Source of the DNA: Chloroflexota bacterium
Lineage (GTDB): Bacteria; Chloroflexota; JAHJIN01
Direction: 5' to 3'
Assembly: GCA_018823415.1 (NCBI GenBank)
Contig: JAHJIN010000484.1
Location: forward strand, 1 to 64,000
Length of the DNA: 64,000 bases
The stretch's first letter is position 1; every line of letters begins with the position of its first letter. Positions 46,886 to 56,465 of this stretch are shown piece after piece. The notes under the pieces were generated by a model that saw nothing but the letters and a program-made list of their open reading frames with translations, had not been told where the DNA came from and did no database searches. A program made the translations under genes and the position numbers.

Positions 46886-48715
46886 CTACAGGTACAAAAT
46901 ATCATCCCACGGATGGCGATACAGCCCCTGCTTGAGCCGCTTCTGGTCAAAGTAGTGGCCCATCATGCCAATGCTGCGCCCCAGCACAAAGATGCCGTTC
47001 AGGTAGCCCAGGTCCACGATGTCCTGGATCTCGGCCGCGTCATAGCCGCAGCTTCGCAGCATGTCCACAAAGCAGATGCCAATGCACCCGTCCACGTTCA
47101 GGATGAGGTTGTTGCGCTTGGCCGTGGTGATCTGCTCCACCGCCAGGGCAAAGTCCAGCAGGTCCGTGGCGGAAAAGTTGGCGTGGGCAAAGTCCTTGAG
47201 CAGGGTCACGCGCATGTCGGGGTTCTGCACGCTCTTGATGCGGTGGCCGATGCCCGGGATGAGCACGCCCTTGTCCTTCATCTCGTCCACGAACTGCTGG
47301 GGCATGAGGCCCCGGTCCAGGGCGTCCTTGAAGTAGCGGGCCGCATCGTCGATGGCGCCGCCAAAGCGCGGGCCGATGGTCAGCATACCGCTCACCACCG
47401 ACGAGATGAGGTCCTTGCCGGCGCGCGCCGCCACGATGGCATTGTGCGCGCCGCTCACGGCCGGGCCGTGGTCTGCCGTGAGCATGATGCCCAGCTCGAT
47501 AAAGCGCCGGGCAAACCCGGGCAACTCGCGCTTGAACCACAGCAGCCCAATGACCCCGCCGATGCCCATCTCTTGCCCGATGACCTCGGTGATGGGTATC
47601 TTGTTGTAGGTCAACTCTTCGCCCCGGTCGTCCGAGATGCTGCTGATAAAGTTGGCCGGCTTGCGGATCAGTCCTTGCTTCATGGCCGCCGCATAGTCCG
47701 TCGGCAGCTCGGGCACCGCCGGCTCCTCAAAGGCCACGATCTGGCCCTCGGCCACCAGCTTGTCAAAGGTGGACTTGATCTTTTCGCCATAGTCGTCAAA
47801 GGACTCGGGGACGATGGCCCCGGCCTCACGCAGAGCCGCGTTCTTGGCATCGGCGGTTTCCTTGCCGGTGTCGGCCTTGGCCCCGGCGTGCCCAAACTGG
47901 ACGCTGGTGGGGAACAGCTTGGCGCAGGTGCCGCTGACCCAGACCACCAGGGGCTTGGTCAATCGCCCGCCCTTGAGCGCATCCACGATTTCGTACTCGT
48001 CCATACCGCCCAGCTCGCCCAGGCAGACCATCATCTTGATCTTGGGGTTGGCCTCAAAGCGAAGCAGGTGGTCCAGGAGCGTGGAGCCGGGGTACGCGTC
48101 GCCGCCGATGGCGATGCCCTCATAGATGCCGTCCGAGTTCTGGGCCACGATGTTGAACGTCTCATTAGAGAGGCCGCCGCTCTTGCCCACATAGCCTACG
48201 CTGCCGGGCCGGTGGAGCTTGCTGGCGATGATGCTGTCTGGCGTGCCGCCGGTGTTGCCGATCTTGAACGTGCCGGCGCCCAGGCCGCCCACGGTGGCCG
48301 GGCCGATGATCACCTTGCCCAGCTCGCGGGACTTGGCAGCCAGGATGCGGGCCTGGCGCTCGGGCACGCCCTCGGCGATGACGCCCACGGTGCGGATGGT
48401 GGGCTCGGCCAGGGCCTCCATGGTGGTGGCGAACGCCGAGCGAAAGCTGGCGAAATTCACCACCACGTCGGCGGCCGGATGCGCGTGCGCAGCTTCCGCG
48501 ACGGTGCGGTAGATGGGGATGAGGACTTCTTGCTTGCCAAAGAAGGCCCGGTGATAGCCCTCCTCGCCCGTGGGGTTGACGATAGCCGCCACCGAGGGCG
48601 TGTCGCGCTGACACAGATGGTCAAAGTCCAGCATTCGCTGGATCGCTGCCGTCTGCATCCCATAGACGATGGACGTGGTGTTGCGGTCAAACAGGTCGTA
48701 ACTAGGTTTCGTCAT
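46886..48715 (-). CDS. aclA: ATP-citrate lyase, large subunit (succinyl-CoA synthetase alpha-like plus citrate synthase-like)
   Basis: GYVGKSGGLSNETFNIVAQNSDGIYEGIAIGGDAYPGSTLLDHLLRFE...FGHAGAKA...ADHGPAVSGAHNAIVAARAGKDLISSVVSGMLTIGPRFGGA...GIGHRIKSVQNPD...RHPWDDILYL. Confidence 0.96.
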   Translation of the reverse strand: MTKPSYDLFDRNTTSIVYGMQTAAIQRMLDFDHLCQRDTPSVAAIVNPTGEEGYHRAFFGKQEVLIPIYRTVAEAAHAHPAADVVVNFASFRSAFATTMEALAEPTIRTVGVIAEGVPERQARILAAKSRELGKVIIGPATVGGLGAGTFKIGNTGGTPDSIIASKLHRPGSVGYVGKSGGLSNETFNIVAQNSDGIYEGIAIGGDAYPGSTLLDHLLRFEANPKIKMMVCLGELGGMDEYEIVDALKGGRLTKPLVVWVSGTCAKLFPTSVQFGHAGAKADTGKETADAKNAALREAGAIVPESFDDYGEKIKSTFDKLVAEGQIVAFEEPAVPELPTDYAAAMKQGLIRKPANFISSISDDRGEELTYNKIPITEVIGQEMGIGGVIGLLWFKRELPGFARRFIELGIMLTADHGPAVSGAHNAIVAARAGKDLISSVVSGMLTIGPRFGGAIDDAARYFKDALDRGLMPQQFVDEMKDKGVLIPGIGHRIKSVQNPDMRVTLLKDFAHANFSATDLLDFALAVEQITTAKRNNLILNVDGCIGICFVDMLRSCGYDAAEIQDIVDLGYLNGIFVLGRSIGMMGHYFDQKRLKQGLYRHPWDDILYL

Positions 48716-48727
48716 CGTATCTCACTC

Positions 48728-49993
48728 CTATTCCGCCAACGCCATGGACACGATGCGCGTCATGTGCGTTTCCGGGCCATAAACCTCGATGGGGATGTCC
48801 AGCTCTTTGCCCAACCGACGCATCATCGCTAGGCCCTCCTGGTAGTTGGGGCCGCCGCGCCGCACATAGATCTTGACGTGGTTCTGCTGGAGCTTGAGCT
48901 TGTACTCTCGCAACGCCTGGACGATGCCGGTAAAAGTCTTGGCCACGTCGGTAAAGTTGGCGATGCCGCCGCCGATGAGCAGGAATTTGGGCCGGCCCTG
49001 CGGGTCCGGCTCCCGGGTCATCAGGTCCAGGATGGTCCGGGCGTACTCGCGGGTCTCGTCGGTGTTGGGGTTGCCGGAGTATTCGCCGTAGCAACCCAGC
49101 TCCTTGGCAAAGCCCAGGTCGGCCACTGTGTCGGCATAGATCACGCTGGCTCCGCCGCCGGCTACCATGGGCCACACCCGGCCCTGGGGGTTCAGGATCG
49201 TCAGTTTCAGGCTGGCGCCGGTCTTTTCGTCCAGCGAGTGGATGTATTCCTCCGCCGGCGTCATGTGCGTGCCAAAGGCCGGCGGGAACGGCAGTTCGCC
49301 CCACTTGCGCCCGGCCTCAAAGGCGGCCGTGTCGTCTACCCGGGCCACAAAGTCCAGCGGCACGATCTCGTCGCCCACCAGGGCAAAGGGGTTGATCTCC
49401 AGGTACACAAAGCCCAGGTCCACAAAGAACTTGTACAGGGCTACGATGAACCGGGCCACTTGGTCCTTCCCCGGAAAGTCCGGCAGTTGCCCGGCCACGT
49501 CGATGTCGTCGATTTTGGCCAGGATGGGCACCTGGATCTGCACCACCGAGTCCCAGTTCTCCTCGATGTTGATGCCGCCCTGGAGCGAGAAATAGATCGT
49601 GTCGCCATCGCGCTCGGTGCGGATGGCCACAAACAATTCGTCCTTCTGGTCGTGGGGTACGAACGGCTCGATGAGGAACGTCGTCAGCTTGTCGGTGGTC
49701 CGGCCCACGGTAGTGGTCACGTCCATGCGCTCTCGGACCCAGTCCTGCACATCGACGAGTTCCAGGTTCAGACCCAGCAGGCCGTGCTTGCCCCGCTTGC
49801 CAAAGAGTTGGTCCGGTTTGACCACCAGGCGCTCGGTTTCCAGCCAGGGATGGTCCACCACCAACTGCTTCCAGTTGGTGTCTTCTGTCATCAACGCCAC
49901 CTGACCCGAGTACGCAAAGCCGGTCAAATAGTCCGGCAGGTACTGCGCCAGGAGTCGCTTGGCGTCGTATTCGCGAATCGCGCGTTTTGCCAT
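48728..49993 (-). CDS. aclB: ATP-citrate lyase, small subunit (ATP-grasp/succinyl-CoA synthetase beta-like)
   Basis: IREYDAKRLLAQYL...LVVKPDQLFGKRGKHGLLGLNL...FLIEPFVPHDQKDELFVAIRTERDGDTIYFSLQGGINIEENWDSV...GRVWPMVAGGGASVIYADTV...CYGEYSGNPNTDETREYA. Confidence 0.96.
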   Translation of the reverse strand: MAKRAIREYDAKRLLAQYLPDYLTGFAYSGQVALMTEDTNWKQLVVDHPWLETERLVVKPDQLFGKRGKHGLLGLNLELVDVQDWVRERMDVTTTVGRTTDKLTTFLIEPFVPHDQKDELFVAIRTERDGDTIYFSLQGGINIEENWDSVVQIQVPILAKIDDIDVAGQLPDFPGKDQVARFIVALYKFFVDLGFVYLEINPFALVGDEIVPLDFVARVDDTAAFEAGRKWGELPFPPAFGTHMTPAEEYIHSLDEKTGASLKLTILNPQGRVWPMVAGGGASVIYADTVADLGFAKELGCYGEYSGNPNTDETREYARTILDLMTREPDPQGRPKFLLIGGGIANFTDVAKTFTGIVQALREYKLKLQQNHVKIYVRRGGPNYQEGLAMMRRLGKELDIPIEVYGPETHMTRIVSMALAE

Positions 49994-50053
49994 GTCTTTC
50001 CTCTCTTCTACCTCGCCCTCCCCCTCCCGCTCGGGAACGGGGGTAGGAAAGGT

Positions 50054-51256
50054 CTATAACTTGGCCTCCAGTCGGGCCTTGACTGCGCCGATAAAACCTT
50101 CGGTCGATGCCTGGTCCGTCGGCCCCACGGCGACGCTGACCAGGTCCTTGGTCATGGTGCCGTGCTCGATGGTCTCGATGACGGCGGCTTCCAGCTTTTT
50201 GGTGAAATCCACCACGTCCGGCGTGTCATCCAGCTCGCCGCGCCGGGCCAGCGCCCCGGTCCAGGCAAAGATGGTGGCCGTCGAGTTGGTGGAGGTGCGC
50301 TCGCCCTTGAGGTGCGCGTAATAGTGCTTTTGCACCGTGCCGTGGGCCGCCTCGAATTCCATCGGCCCGTCCGGGCTCACCAGTACCGACGTCATCAGGG
50401 CCAGGCTGCCAAAGCCGGAGGCCAGCATGTCGCTCATCACGTCGCCGTCATAGTTCATACAGGCCCACAGAAACCCGCCCTCGTGCCGCATGACCCGGGC
50501 CACCGCGTCGTCGATGAGGGTATAAAAGTACACCACACCGGCCGCGTCCAGCTCGGCTTTGTATGCGTCCACCTCTTCCTGGAACGTGTCGCGGAAAAAG
50601 GCGTGATAGGTCTTGGAGATGGTATCTTTGGCCCCAAACCACAGGGGCACGCGCAGGCTGATGGCGTACATGATGCAGGCCCGGGCAAAGCTGCGGATGG
50701 ACTTTTCGGTGTTGTGGATGCCCTGGAGCACGCCGGGGCCTTTGAAATCCTGGATGGTCAGGCGCGTGGGCTCGCCGCCGTCGGCCGGGGTAAAGACCAG
50801 TTCGCCTTTGCCGGGCCCTGGGACCAATATCTCCTGGTTCTTGTACACGTCGCCGTATGCGTGACGGCCGATGATGATGGGTTTCTTCCACGTGCGTACC
50901 GTGGGCGGGACGTTCTTGACCACGATGGGCTGCCGGAACACGGTGCCGTCCAGGATGCCCCGGATGGTCCCGTTGGGGCTGGGCCATTGCTTCTTGAGGC
51001 CATACTCCTGCACGCGCGCCCCGTTGGGAGTGATGGTGGCGCATTTCACGCCCACGCCATACTGGGCGATAGCCTTGGCTGCCTCCACCGTGATCTGGTC
51101 GTCCGTATCGTCCCGGACCTTGACGTGCAGGTCATAGTAGATCGTCTCCACGTCCAGGTAGGGGAACAGCAATTCGTCCTTGACCAGTTGCCAGATGATG
51201 CGGGTCATCTCGTCCCCGTCGATCTCGACGAGGGGGTTCTTTACCTTGATTGCCAT
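50054..51256 (-). CDS. icd: NADP-type isocitrate dehydrogenase
   Basis: [60 protein letters not shown]...[40 protein letters not shown]...[19 protein letters not shown]...[24 protein letters not shown]. Confidence 0.97.
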   Translation of the reverse strand: MAIKVKNPLVEIDGDEMTRIIWQLVKDELLFPYLDVETIYYDLHVKVRDDTDDQITVEAAKAIAQYGVGVKCATITPNGARVQEYGLKKQWPSPNGTIRGILDGTVFRQPIVVKNVPPTVRTWKKPIIIGRHAYGDVYKNQEILVPGPGKGELVFTPADGGEPTRLTIQDFKGPGVLQGIHNTEKSIRSFARACIMYAISLRVPLWFGAKDTISKTYHAFFRDTFQEEVDAYKAELDAAGVVYFYTLIDDAVARVMRHEGGFLWACMNYDGDVMSDMLASGFGSLALMTSVLVSPDGPMEFEAAHGTVQKHYYAHLKGERTSTNSTATIFAWTGALARRGELDDTPDVVDFTKKLEAAVIETIEHGTMTKDLVSVAVGPTDQASTEGFIGAVKARLEAKL

Positions 51257-51282
51257 GCGTTCTTTCTCCTCCTGATTTTTCG

Positions 51283-52045
51283 CTACAGCCCAAACAGGCT
51301 GTATAAACCAAACAACATCGCGAACCACATGATGGCGTGCGTCACCCAGGATGCCGCCGTGGTCCGGCCAAACTGCCGCGTCAGGCCCAGGATGAGCGCC
51401 GCCACCCCCAATTCGCCCAGGCGGGCCGCCCACTGCATGGGCGTGGCCTGGTTCACGCCGGCCCAGTACAGGTCGCTGGGCAGGTGGCGCAGGGCAAAGC
51501 ACAGGGCCGGGACCGCCAGCCCTACGGCTACGCCGTAACGCCGGGTCAGCAGCGTCTGCATATAGCCCCGGAACATGGTCTCCTCGCCTAGCGTGGTGAC
51601 CAGTAGCAGCCCAACAAGGGCTACCAGCAAGCCACAGACCAGGGCCAGCAAACCGACCAACTCGCCCAGATTCGAGGCCGACACCCCGCCGACGGAATAG
51701 CCCCCGCCGCCCCACGGAAACGGTTCGCCGAACAGGAACCGGTTCACGTGCATCCACAGGATGAGGGCCGAAGCCCAGCCCGCCCACGGCAACCGCTCGC
51801 CGCCAGGGTGGCTTGCGCCAACCCAGCGACTCACGGATGGTCTCTGCGCCCAGCAGCCGGTCTGCCGGCCAACGCCACAGGACCAGCACCGGCACCGCCA
51901 GGTTCAGGGCCATCATCGCCGCCTCAAAGACGGCGACGAACGGTTGGCCCAACTCGTAGTAGCTGACCCGGCCGGTGAGCAGCGTCACCAGGGCGTGCGG
52001 CAGAAAATTGACCGCCAGATAGGCGATGACCATGCGGCGGAGCAT
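51283..52045 (-). pseudogene. CPBP-family (CAAX protease-like) membrane protein, interrupted by one frameshift near 51760-51800
   Basis: C-terminal frame: [19 protein letters not shown]...[17 protein letters not shown]-terminal frame: [33 protein letters not shown]...[14 protein letters not shown]. Confidence 0.75.
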
Positions 52046-52062
52046 CGGCGCCGCTCGCTTTC

Positions 52063-53994
52063 CTACGACACCACGTAATTGAGCGTGCCGCCGGCCAGCA
52101 GGATGTCGCGCTGCCGGTCGGAGAAATTGTAGGCCAGCGGGATCTCGATGCCCTGGGTCTTGTCTGCCAGCACCAGATCCTCGCCGCGCTGGAGCCGGCC
52201 CCGGATGTCCGGGATCTCGACCGCATCGCCGGCCGCGATCTTTTCATAGTCTGCCTCATCCTTGAAGGTGAGGGGTACGATGCCAAAGTTGATCAGGTTG
52301 GCGATGTGGATGCGTTCAAAGCTCTTGGCGACCACGGCCTTGACACCCAGGTACATGGGGCACAGGGCTGCGTGCTCGCGACTGGAGCCCTGACCATAGC
52401 TCTCGCCGGCCACGATGAGGTTGTACTCGCCCTGGTCGCGGGTCGCCTTGGCTCGCTGATAGAACGCCGGGTCCACGTTCTCGAATACAAACTCGGCGTA
52501 CTTGGGCACGTTGGAGCGATACTTCATGCGCGCCCCGGCCGGGATGATGTGGTCCGTGGTGATCTTGTCGCCCACCTTGATGGTGATGGCGCCCACGATA
52601 TCGGCCGGCAGTGCGTCGTTGCGCGGCGGGTCGCCGATGTTGGGACCGCGATAGATCGCCACGTCCTTGTCGGCTTGCTCGGGCAAGATGAACATGCTGT
52701 CGTCGATCAAGAATGCCTCGGGCATGTCCACCTTGGGGTAGGGCATGTCCAGGTCGCGAGGGTCGGTGAACTCGCCGGTGATGACAGCCGCCGCGGCGGT
52801 CTCCGGGCTTACCAGGTACACCTGCGCGTCCTTGGTGCCGCTGCGCCCTTCAAAGTTGCGGTTGCTGGTGCGCAGGCTCACGGCGGTGGTTTGCGGGCTC
52901 TGGCTGTTGCCGATGCAAAAGCCGCAGGCGCTTTCCATGATGCGCGCGCCGGCATCCAGCAGGTCGCCCAACGCGCCTTCCCGGGCCAGCATCTGGAGCA
53001 CCTGGCGCGAGCCGGGAGCCACGGCAAAGCTCACGCTTGGGTGGGCGTGCTGTCCCTTGAGGATGTGGGCCACGGTGATCATGTCCTTGTACGACGAGTT
53101 GGTGCAGGAACCAATCTCGACCTGGTTCACCGCCATGCCGGCCAGCTCGCGCACCGGCTTGATGTTGCCCGGGCTGTGCGGGTAGGCGGCCAGCGGCTCG
53201 ATGGCCCTCAGGTCCAGGTCCACAACCTTGTCATAGGCCGCGTCCGGGTCCGGCACGATCTCGACCCACTGGTCCTCGCGGCCCTGGGCCTTGAGAAAGC
53301 GGCGCGTCTCCTCGTCCGATGGGAACACGGACGTGGTGACGCCCATCTCGGCGCCCATGTTGGTGATGGTGGCGCGCTCGGGGACGCTGAGGGTGGCGGC
53401 GCCGGGGCCGCCGTACTCCATCACCCAGCCCACGTTGCCCTTGGTGGAGAAAATCTCGAGCATTTTCAGGATCACGTCCTTGGCGCTGACCCAGGGCTGA
53501 AGCTGGCCGGTGAGCCGGACCAGACACACCTTGGGGTAGGTGACGTAGAACGGGCCGCCGCCCATTGCCACGGCCACATCCAGGCCGCCGGCGCCCACGG
53601 CGAACATGCCCACGCCGCCGCCGGTGGGCGTGTGGCTGTCGGAGCCCAGCAGGGTCTTGCCCGGCCGGCCAAAGCGTTCCAGGTGCACCTGGTGGCAGAT
53701 GCCGTTGCCGGCCCGGCTGTAGACGATGCCGTACTTGGCCGCCACGGTCTGCAAGTAGCGGTGGTCGTCGGCGTTCTCAAAGCCCACCTGGATGGTGTTG
53801 TGGTCCACATAGCTGACGGACAGCTCGGCGCGGACGGCGTCCAGCCCCATCGCCTCGAACTGCAGGTAGGCCATGGTGCCGGTGGCGTCCTGGGTGAGGG
53901 TCTGGTCGATGCGAATGGCGACTTCTTGACCGGGGATGGGTTTCCCTTCCACGATATGCGGGTCCAAGATCTTTTGGACGACATTTTTACCCAC
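52063..53994 (-). CDS. acn: Aconitate hydratase (~643 aa, Aquifex-type size)
   Basis: GTG start after [40 protein letters not shown]...[13 protein letters not shown]...[14 protein letters not shown]...[37 protein letters not shown]...[16 protein letters not shown]. Confidence 0.95.
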   Translation of the reverse strand: MGKNVVQKILDPHIVEGKPIPGQEVAIRIDQTLTQDATGTMAYLQFEAMGLDAVRAELSVSYVDHNTIQVGFENADDHRYLQTVAAKYGIVYSRAGNGICHQVHLERFGRPGKTLLGSDSHTPTGGGVGMFAVGAGGLDVAVAMGGGPFYVTYPKVCLVRLTGQLQPWVSAKDVILKMLEIFSTKGNVGWVMEYGGPGAATLSVPERATITNMGAEMGVTTSVFPSDEETRRFLKAQGREDQWVEIVPDPDAAYDKVVDLDLRAIEPLAAYPHSPGNIKPVRELAGMAVNQVEIGSCTNSSYKDMITVAHILKGQHAHPSVSFAVAPGSRQVLQMLAREGALGDLLDAGARIMESACGFCIGNSQSPQTTAVSLRTSNRNFEGRSGTKDAQVYLVSPETAAAAVITGEFTDPRDLDMPYPKVDMPEAFLIDDSMFILPEQADKDVAIYRGPNIGDPPRNDALPADIVGAITIKVGDKITTDHIIPAGARMKYRSNVPKYAEFVFENVDPAFYQRAKATRDQGEYNLIVAGESYGQGSSREHAALCPMYLGVKAVVAKSFERIHIANLINFGIVPLTFKDEADYEKIAAGDAVEIPDIRGRLQRGEDLVLADKTQGIEIPLAYNFSDRQRDILLAGGTLNYVVS

Positions 53995-54396
53995 GATACA
54001 TCTCCTCCTGGTTACTGGTTGTTGATCGCGCCACGTGCCAAAGCCCGGGTTGGCGCTGGCCAATCCCGGGCCTATTCGTGCCCATGAGTATGGGGGGAAC
54101 AATAAAAAGTGCGCTGTGGGGCTGGTACTCCTCGCAGCGCAGCATGAGGTTCGAACAATATTTGTGTTGCCCTGGCGGGCCTATTTCAGTCATCAGGTTG
54201 TCGTCTCGACATCGAGTACCAAAAAACCCGGGTCGCCGTTGACCGGGTCCGGAACCATCTGGTGCGTGAGATTATACTCGATCTTGGTGCTTTTGTCCAG
54301 CGCCGCGCGAGCGGCGGGTGGCGTGCATGACAAGCCCGGCCTTTTGGGGTATAATGCGCGTGCTGCAACGAGCCATCATTGCTGGGGGGATGTGTC

Positions 54397-55350
54397 ATGC
54401 GTCTGGTTTGCTGTGCATTGTTGGGTTGTTTGGTGCTGTTGGTCGCGGCGTGTGGGGCTGGCGAGCCTGCTCCGGCGCCCACGGCGCCGCTGTCGCCATC
54501 GGTTGTCGCGTCGTCGCCGGGGGCCACGCCATCCGGCGTGCTGCCCACCACCGAGGTTGGCGAACTCGTCGTGGCCCGGGTCAACGGCGTGCCGGTGCTC
54601 AAGCGCGATTTCGACCGCCAGGTGGCCGCCGCCCACGCCTTTGCTCGCGAGCAGGGCGTGGACCCCGATACCGACAAGGGCCGCGAGATGCTCAAGGGCC
54701 TGGAAGTCCAGATTCTGGATAGTCTCATCGACCAGGAGATCGTGTCTCAGGCTGCCCGGCGCATGGGCGTGGCCGTGTCGGACGAGGAAGTGCAGCGCAA
54801 AGTAGACGAGATCGTGACGCAGCAAGGTGGTCGAGAGCAGTTTGACAAGGATCTGGCCGCCAGTGGCGTGACCTATGAGGATTTTGTGCGCGATCTGCGG
54901 GCACAGTTGGATTGGCAGCAGATGAACGCCAAGATCGGCCAGATGGTGCCAGACCACGCCGAGCAGATCCACGTGCGGCACATTCAACTGGCCGATGAGG
55001 CGGCGGCTCGGGACGTGTTGGCCAAGTTGCAGGCCGGCCAGGACTTTGTGGCGGTGGCTCGCCAGGTTTCGCAGGATGCGGGCACCAAGGACCAGGGTGG
55101 CGATCTGGGCTGGTTGCCCCGGGGTGTGCTGACGCCGGCCTTTGAGGAGGCCGCGTTCGCCCTGGCGCCGCGCCAGTTCAGCGAGCCGGTGCAGACGCCC
55201 ATTGGCTATCACATCATCCAGGTGCTGGAAAAAGAGGCGAACCGGCCCGTGGATGCCCAGTTGTTGGAAGGGCTGCGCCAGGAGGCATTCATGACCTGGC
55301 TATCGCTGGAGCGCGGGCGCGCCAAGGTGGAGCGCTATTTGAGCTTTTGA
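54397..55350 (+). CDS. SurA/PrsA-like parvulin peptidyl-prolyl isomerase lipoprotein
   Basis: Lipobox LLVAAC; IHVRHIQLADEAAARDVLAKLQAGQDFVAVARQVSQDAGTKDQGGDLGWLPRGVLTPAFEEAAFAL. Confidence 0.93.
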   Translation: MRLVCCALLGCLVLLVAACGAGEPAPAPTAPLSPSVVASSPGATPSGVLPTTEVGELVVARVNGVPVLKRDFDRQVAAAHAFAREQGVDPDTDKGREMLKGLEVQILDSLIDQEIVSQAARRMGVAVSDEEVQRKVDEIVTQQGGREQFDKDLAASGVTYEDFVRDLRAQLDWQQMNAKIGQMVPDHAEQIHVRHIQLADEAAARDVLAKLQAGQDFVAVARQVSQDAGTKDQGGDLGWLPRGVLTPAFEEAAFALAPRQFSEPVQTPIGYHIIQVLEKEANRPVDAQLLEGLRQEAFMTWLSLERGRAKVERYLSF

Positions 55351-55398
55351 TCCTGACGCCGATAAAAGTTGACCGGCCCTGACCCCAGGGCCGGTTTT

Positions 55399-56445
55399 TT
55401 ACGCCTCGTCTTCCTGCAAGGTCTGGAACCCGCGCCCCAGCACCTCCTGGGCCGGCGACACGATGACGAACGACTGAGGGGCCTCGGCTTGAACCAGGGC
55501 CTTGAGGGTGGGGATTTCGGTGATGGTGAGGGCGCACAGGAGCACGGTGTGCTCCTGGTGGGTGTACATGCCGGTACCGGGGAGTGCCGTTACGCCACGC
55601 CGCATGTCGCGCATGATGCGGTCGGCCACGGCCGGCGCACGGTCGGTGATGATCCAGGCGATGACCTGCTGGCGGCGCTGCGCCGGGCGAAACCAGGCTG
55701 CCGCAGATGATAGGCCGGGCATCTCGGATCTGCCGTAGCGAGGCAGCACTTCGCCGGTGGCCTGGTGCAATCTCTTGGTCAGCAGACCCAGTAGTAATAG
55801 TGCGCCGTTAAAGGCCAGGCCCAGCAAGAGTACCAGCCAACCGGGGATGGTGCCCAGCGCGCCTCGGCCGACAAACTCGGCCCACGACGCGGCCGGCGCC
55901 GGCAGCAGCCAGTTCTTGATCAGCCAGGCCAAGCTCAGGATCAAATAGAGCCACAAATAGTTGCGGCGAAAACGCCGGCCCAGTGCTTCCCACGATGAAA
56001 CCGCAAAATGCGGGTGCAGCAGGCTTTCGGCTAGGCTTTCTGCCCAGTCCGGGGCCGGGTGAAACGGTGGCACCAGCATGCCGGCGAAAAAGTCGGTCTC
56101 CATCAGGCGCACGCGATAGCTCCACACCTCATAGTAGCGGTAGCGGCGGGCCTCGATGTACAGGAACAGCGTGACCAGCAGCGTGCTCAGGATGATGACG
56201 CCGTGGTGGGTGGCCGAGCTAAAAGCAATGCTGATGGCTGCGCCAGTGGTAATGACGGCCCAATTGGTGGTAGTGTCCAATCGCTGCCGCCACACGTTGG
56301 CGCGCTGGACTTCGGCGCGGAACAGGTGGACCATGGCGGTGGTGAATTCGCTGGGCTGCAGGCTATAGCCGCGAAAGGTCCAGACCGGCTCGCACGTCTC
56401 GGCGGTTGGTTCAGAGGCAGAATTGGGATCAGGTGGGTCTGTCAT
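55399..56445 (-). CDS. DUF2270-like membrane protein with C-terminal DUF2179-like region
   Basis: MVHLFRAEVQRANVWRQRLDTTTNWAVITTGAAISIAF...YYEVWSYRVRLMETDFFAGML; C-terminal AWIITDRAPAVADRIMRDMRRGVTALPGTGMY. Confidence 0.75.
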   Translation of the reverse strand: MTDPPDPNSASEPTAETCEPVWTFRGYSLQPSEFTTAMVHLFRAEVQRANVWRQRLDTTTNWAVITTGAAISIAFSSATHHGVIILSTLLVTLFLYIEARRYRYYEVWSYRVRLMETDFFAGMLVPPFHPAPDWAESLAESLLHPHFAVSSWEALGRRFRRNYLWLYLILSLAWLIKNWLLPAPAASWAEFVGRGALGTIPGWLVLLLGLAFNGALLLLGLLTKRLHQATGEVLPRYGRSEMPGLSSAAAWFRPAQRRQQVIAWIITDRAPAVADRIMRDMRRGVTALPGTGMYTHQEHTVLLCALTITEIPTLKALVQAEAPQSFVIVSPAQEVLGRGFQTLQEDEA

Positions 56446-56465
56446 GTGCGGATTCTCCCAGTGTA

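Noticed and set aside
46913-48832. 639-aa plus-strand ORF
   Set aside because: Antisense mirror of aclA; His/Ala/Gly-rich translation without recognisable domains.
48878-50059. 393-aa plus-strand ORF
   Set aside because: Antisense mirror of aclB.
50054-52045. 663-aa ORF as a real CPBP-isocitrate dehydrogenase fusion
   Set aside because: The middle segment is out-of-frame CPBP sequence; icd has its own ATG at 51256 with an upstream purine-rich RBS.
52306-54087. 593-aa plus-strand ORF
   Set aside because: Antisense mirror of aconitase, typical codon-bias shadow.
54217-54251. Minus-strand terminator (ACCCGG...CCGGGT plus T6)
   Set aside because: No convincing minus-strand gene ends here; the same bases fit a short unverified ORF (…NLTHQMVPDPVNGDPGFLVLDVETTT*), so neither was called.
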